From positions 1-64,000 of the forward strand of contig JBBDQU010000065.1 of NCBI GenBank assembly GCA_040905865.1: a stretch of 64,000 nt of DNA, written 5' to 3'. Under the pieces are notes generated by a model. The model saw only the letters and a program-made list of their open reading frames with translations. It ran no database searches and was not told where the DNA came from. This DNA is from Alphaproteobacteria bacterium (GTDB lineage Bacteria > Pseudomonadota > Alphaproteobacteria > UBA8366 > GCA-2717185). Within the stretch, counting starts at the first letter, position 1. Every line of letters starts with the position of its first letter. A program made the translations under genes and the position numbers. Positions 61,098-64,000 of this stretch are shown one piece after another.

Positions 61098-61360
61098 GAC
61101 GCTTCACTCCCTTCCGTCTTTCTTAATTCGGCTTCCATATTGTCCAGGGCATTTGCTGCCCGTTCGGCTATTGCGCCGATTCCGGAATTGACGGCCATTA
61201 CCAAGTCGCGCTCGGTTCTAAGAGAATTGTCTTCGATACACATCTCACCCGCCAGGGTTTCCGCCAGAAGCGCAAGATTTCGAACCTCATCAATGGCGGT
61301 GCCGATGCTGAATATCATATCGACGATTTCACGCATCGTTACTTGCGCGGGTCCACTCAT
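61094..61360 (-). CDS. Small helical phage protein (paralogue pair, first)
   Basis: The 88-residue product has the pattern IGTAIDEVRNLALLAETLAG, then RTERDLVMAVNSGIGAIAERAANALDNMEAEL, matching the neighbour at 60825-61097 in layout. Start and stop overlap the flanking genes by 4 bp each (ATGA), indicating translational coupling within the early operon. Its function is unknown. Confidence 0.7.
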   Translation of the reverse strand: MSGPAQVTMREIVDMIFSIGTAIDEVRNLALLAETLAGEMCIEDNSLRTERDLVMAVNSGIGAIAERAANALDNMEAELRKTEGSEAS

Positions 61361-62082
61361 TGCCCGTCTCCCAGCGACATTGACGCTTCTTTCAACGTGG
61401 CCAGCGTGACCGGCCCGCCCTTTCCCGCGATGGCCAGAAGCTTGCCGACATACCGCAACCCGGCATGAATGCTGTGGCGCTCCAGGAATGCGACCGCCTT
61501 CCTGTCGGTTACGCCATGATGCCTGGCCAGGGCCGCGATATCGGAATAGGTCGATTCGTCCAGGAACAGCTTCGGGCCGATCCGCGACGTGAATTGGGCG
61601 AACGACGCCCTTTTTGTGTTGTTGTACCGGTTCCGCAGCGTGTGGTTTCCCGCGAAGACAATCGGCAATCCCGTCTCATCGTTTACGCAACGCAACGAAT
61701 CCAGCGTCAGGTCGTTCAGGTGCTGCGCTTCATCGATAATCAGCAATTCCGGGCCTTGCTGCCATTCGGTCGCGTTGCACATGACGTGATGAATTTCCGC
61801 AGCCCGTTGGGGCGAATACCCGGTCAACGCCTTGCAGATCAGTTGCAATGCCGCCGACATGGACGCCACGGCCGGGTTCATCAGGCAGTATCGCGTATTC
61901 GGGTTTTGCTCCCTGTACCAGCGCAACGTTGTCGTCTTGCCGACGCCAGGCGCGCCGACGATAAGGCCGATATCGCGGAGTTCGCGTGTCATTTCGAGAA
62001 CCCGGATGATATCGGTGGCAGTCGGCGTTTCACAAAAACCGGGATCGCTTCTCCGGTTGAAAAAATCGATGACTTCCGGCAT
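61357..62082 (-). CDS. MuB-like transposition ATPase
   Basis: MuB is an AAA+ ATPase that selects target DNA and activates MuA. The 241-residue protein carries Walker A GAPGVGKTT (residues 43-51), Walker B LLIIDEAQ (113-120) and a sensor-like NHTLRNRY stretch, the TniB/MuB type. The C-terminal helical part ends with LATLKEASMSLGDGQ. GGAG precedes the ATG. It is downstream of the transposase by 57 bp. Confidence 0.88.
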   Translation of the reverse strand: MPEVIDFFNRRSDPGFCETPTATDIIRVLEMTRELRDIGLIVGAPGVGKTTTLRWYREQNPNTRYCLMNPAVASMSAALQLICKALTGYSPQRAAEIHHVMCNATEWQQGPELLIIDEAQHLNDLTLDSLRCVNDETGLPIVFAGNHTLRNRYNNTKRASFAQFTSRIGPKLFLDESTYSDIAALARHHGVTDRKAVAFLERHSIHAGLRYVGKLLAIAGKGGPVTLATLKEASMSLGDGQ

Positions 62083-62139
62083 ATCATTCTCCTGCTTAGA
62101 GACGGCCTTTTCGGGGCCACAATGGAGGGCGGCCGGCTG

Positions 62140-64000
62140 CTACCGCGCCGCCCTCCGGTTTTTCGACTTTCCTAAAAACTTGTCGCTGGCGTCGCGAAAC
62201 GCCTGGCGATCCGCCTCGGCTTGCGCCCGCTCGATGGCCTTGCGTTCACCGGGCGTTGCGGCCATGTCCCTGCCGATAGCCCGCATGGTGTCGGAAAGCC
62301 GTATTGTCCCGGCGCTTTCGGGAACCGGCGCTGCATCCGCGCGTTCCGCCAGGCGCTTCAACTCTGCCCGCATATCGACGGGATCTACATCGCCGCGCAT
62401 TTCATTGATGGCCCGGCGGTTGACGCTCTGCCGTTTCGCGGCCTCCCTGGCGCCGGCCGGATCGAGAATATCGAATGCAACATCGGGCACGGCCAGGCCT
62501 ATGTATTTTTCATGCCGGTCGCACACGGCAAGCTGCGACAGGTCACCTGAAACCGGTACCCGGATATATATTTGTGTGCCGGCCGGAAGCCGCTGGATTT
62601 CGCGGGATGTATAGGAAACGTTGTTCAGGGTGAACGCGCCCTGGCTGACTTTCCGCGACACGGTCCTGGCAAATACGGCGCGCAGCGCTGTCTCTTCAAT
62701 ATCCATGCGCTGCCAACCGGCTTCGACGGCTTCCGCAAATTTCTGACGCGGCGATAATCCGGCGAGAAACCCCGATTGCGGCGTTGTCTCGTATGCCGCC
62801 AGGGCGTTCGCCAGGTCCTCCCGGAAACGGTGTTCGCCATGAGGATACGGCTTCGGTTCCCTGCCGACATTGGCGGTTTTTTTCTTCATTCGGTTGCCGC
62901 CAATCCATCCCGGCAGCATCGAGAATACGCCGCCTTCCAGGACACCGAACCCGCCTTCGATTGCCTTCGCCGGGGCATTGTAGGGCCGCGCCTTGATGAT
63001 CGCCGAAGAACGCGCCCGAAATATCTTCGCCAGCTCGGGGTCCGAGTCCAGGTGACGGATCGTCGTATTGAGCTGCATTGCGTCGTCGATAAGGCCGGCC
63101 CAGTTGTATTCGCCGCCGTTGTCCAGATAGAGGTTTTGCGGCATGCCCCATTCGGGATGCAGCGCCATGGCAATAACTGATTCGACGACATGCTCCTGGC
63201 GGACGCCTTCGCCCTTCTTCAGGAAAACCGGCCAGAAAAAGAACCGGTTCGTCGCCAGATCGTACCAGGCAACGAGTTTCGGCGTGAACGTCCCGCCGCC
63301 AGGCCGGGGCAGGAGGATATCGATAGGGTGAACGTCACCGACGACGATATCCATCGGAAGCCGCCCGTCGCGGCTCCGCTTTATCCGTGGCGCCGACCTG
63401 TCGAAATGGCGTTTCCGGTCCTTGTCATATATTGCAATTTCACGATAGGGCCGCGCGGCTTCCACGAAGGGGCGGCTCACTGTGCAAATGGCTCTGAGAC
63501 GCCTTTTATCGGTGTCGTAACCGGCGTCTAAAGTCTCTTCATACAAGGTCTCGTTGGCGAAACGCGCGATCCACTGCCAGCCGATAGACAGGTTTTCCGC
63601 AAAGAACGACCGCGTTTTGCGCTGTACCGTTTCGGCAATCCGCGCCTTCGTAGCATCATCGAACGGAACGCCGTCGCTCCATGTCCGGCTGATGAAGACC
63701 CGGCTCGCGCCTTTATCCGACCGCTGGCGATCCCGCAGGCCGGCCATGCCCCCGGCTTCGTAGTCCCGAATCCAGCGCCGGATCGATTTTGCGGAGACTG
63801 TCGCATAGCGCCCGCTGGGCCAGGCTACGGACTTCCGCGACAGGCGCTCGATAGTTTCCGAACGCTCCGCTGTTCGCGCCGGATGCTGCAAAGCGTCCTC
63901 AATGACGCCATACCGCCAATGCGCTGTTTTCGAGTGCTGGCTGACGATCTGGACCGGGCTGTCATCCACTACGGGTACCAGCGCCTGGGCATGCCAGGCG
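62140..64000 (-). CDS. Mu-type DDE transposase (5' end beyond the window)
   Basis: The frame is open through the right edge. The in-window GTG at 63969 is not necessarily the start, because in-frame codons before it encode WHAQALVPV without a stop. Counting from that GTG, a helix-turn-helix region lies near residues 55-80 (SAKSIRRWIRDYEAGGMAGL). The catalytic triad is likely Asp212 (GDVHPID), Asp283 (YLDNGGE) and Glu338 (AIEGGF), spaced 71 and 55 residues. This is close to MuA (67 and 56). The Mu-type C-terminal beta-barrel follows, and a basic tail (KFLGKSKNRRAAR) ends the protein. Confidence 0.9.
   Translation of the reverse strand, partial: AWHAQALVPVVDDSPVQIVSQHSKTAHWRYGVIEDALQHPARTAERSETIERLSRKSVAWPSGRYATVSAKSIRRWIRDYEAGGMAGLRDRQRSDKGASRVFISRTWSDGVPFDDATKARIAETVQRKTRSFFAENLSIGWQWIARFANETLYEETLDAGYDTDKRRLRAICTVSRPFVEAARPYREIAIYDKDRKRHFDRSAPRIKRSRDGRLPMDIVVGDVHPIDILLPRPGGGTFTPKLVAWYDLATNRFFFWPVFLKKGEGVRQEHVVESVIAMALHPEWGMPQNLYLDNGGEYNWAGLIDDAMQLNTTIRHLDSDPELAKIFRARSSAIIKARPYNAPAKAIEGGFGVLEGGVFSMLPGWIGGNRMKKKTANVGREPKPYPHGEHRFREDLANALAAYETTPQSGFLAGLSPRQKFAEAVEAGWQRMDIEETALRAVFARTVSRKVSQGAFTLNNVSYTSREIQRLPAGTQIYIRVPVSGDLSQLAVCDRHEKYIGLAVPDVAFDILDPAGAREAAKRQSVNRRAINEMRGDVDPVDMRAELKRLAERADAAPVPESAGTIRLSDTMRAIGRDMAATPGERKAIERAQAEADRQAFRDASDKFLGKSKNRRAAR

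Larger units (their letters stand above)
56342..64000 (-). mobile_element. Mu-like transposable phage element (runs off the right edge)
   Basis: All recognisable genes read leftward from a DDE transposase at the right edge through MuB-like ATPase, GemA, Mor-like activator and capsid. The element ends at about 56342, where TGTACTG (Mu-type ends begin TG) abuts the interrupted SRPBCC gene. Tandem 17-bp repeats near this end resemble transposase-binding sites. Only 7.7 kb is visible, and the other end, probably with the repressor, lies outside. Between the capsid gene and the end there is one small gene only, so portal, terminase and tail genes are absent from the normal position. Confidence 0.8.

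Noticed and set aside
1-64000. CRISPR arrays, rRNA or tRNA genes
   Set aside because: No regularly spaced short direct repeats and no tRNA-like or rRNA-like conserved stretches were noticed on reading; a covariance-model scan could not be run.

Overview
The window is GC-rich and densely coded. It looks like an alphaproteobacterial chromosome. The grounds are GTG/TTG starts with tightly overlapping operons, an Hmu-type haem locus with HemP, TRAP/TAXI and DASS transporters, several TauD-type dioxygenases, and GGAAC-N16/17-CGTT promoters of the kind read by the alphaproteobacterial general-stress sigma factor EcfG. I cannot place it to genus. No rRNA, tRNA or CRISPR array was seen.

Layout. 0.3-3.6 kb: a DASS-family anion transporter and two TauD/TfdA dioxygenases. 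3.6-5.2 kb: a NemR-like TetR regulator, a cupin and their palindromic operator, lying between two fragments of one IS5-type transposase gene. 5.2-7.5 kb: a small unknown gene and rmlBA (dTDP-sugar synthesis). 7.7-17 kb: a haem-uptake locus, with ExbB-ExbD-ExbD-TonB leftward and HemP-receptor-HmuSTUV rightward, divided by a region with Fur-like palindromes. 17-18.6 kb: a MmgE/PrpD gene broken by one amber codon. 18.6-36.2 kb: a metallophosphoesterase-HAD fusion, then a long leftward run (GntR regulator, LLM flavin enzyme, RidA, FMN hydroxyacid dehydrogenase, TAXI-TRAP transporter, hydantoinase/oxoprolinase subunits B and A, gamma-glutamyltransferase, DUF3604 protein) that reads as one catabolic locus of unknown substrate. 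A second FMN dehydrogenase diverges from the GntR gene.

37.7-55.9 kb is the most coherent unit. It holds a baeRF-type release-factor relative, an SDR-SPW-VKOR membrane fusion, a glutathionyl-hydroquinone reductase, an aconitase homologue, a DUF1059 protein, a 2-oxoacid dehydrogenase complex without E3, a small basic protein, a CaxA-type antiporter, an EEP nuclease/phosphatase, a PLD-VTT protein, a lipoprotein and a PAS histidine kinase. Four exact EcfG-type promoters, two of them divergent, sit in front of these genes. I infer a general-stress island devoted to redox/quinone, carbon, calcium and membrane functions.

56.3 kb to the right edge is a Mu-like transposable phage element. It is inserted at the start of an SRPBCC gene and runs past the window. 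It encodes DDE transposase, MuB-like ATPase, GemA, a Mor-like activator and a protease-capsid fusion, but its end is reached with no portal, terminase or tail gene. It is either a deleted prophage or a compact capsid-bearing satellite.

A family of about 60-bp palindromic repeats and a 131-bp MITE-like element are scattered through the window. They appear to supply the stop codons of four genes.
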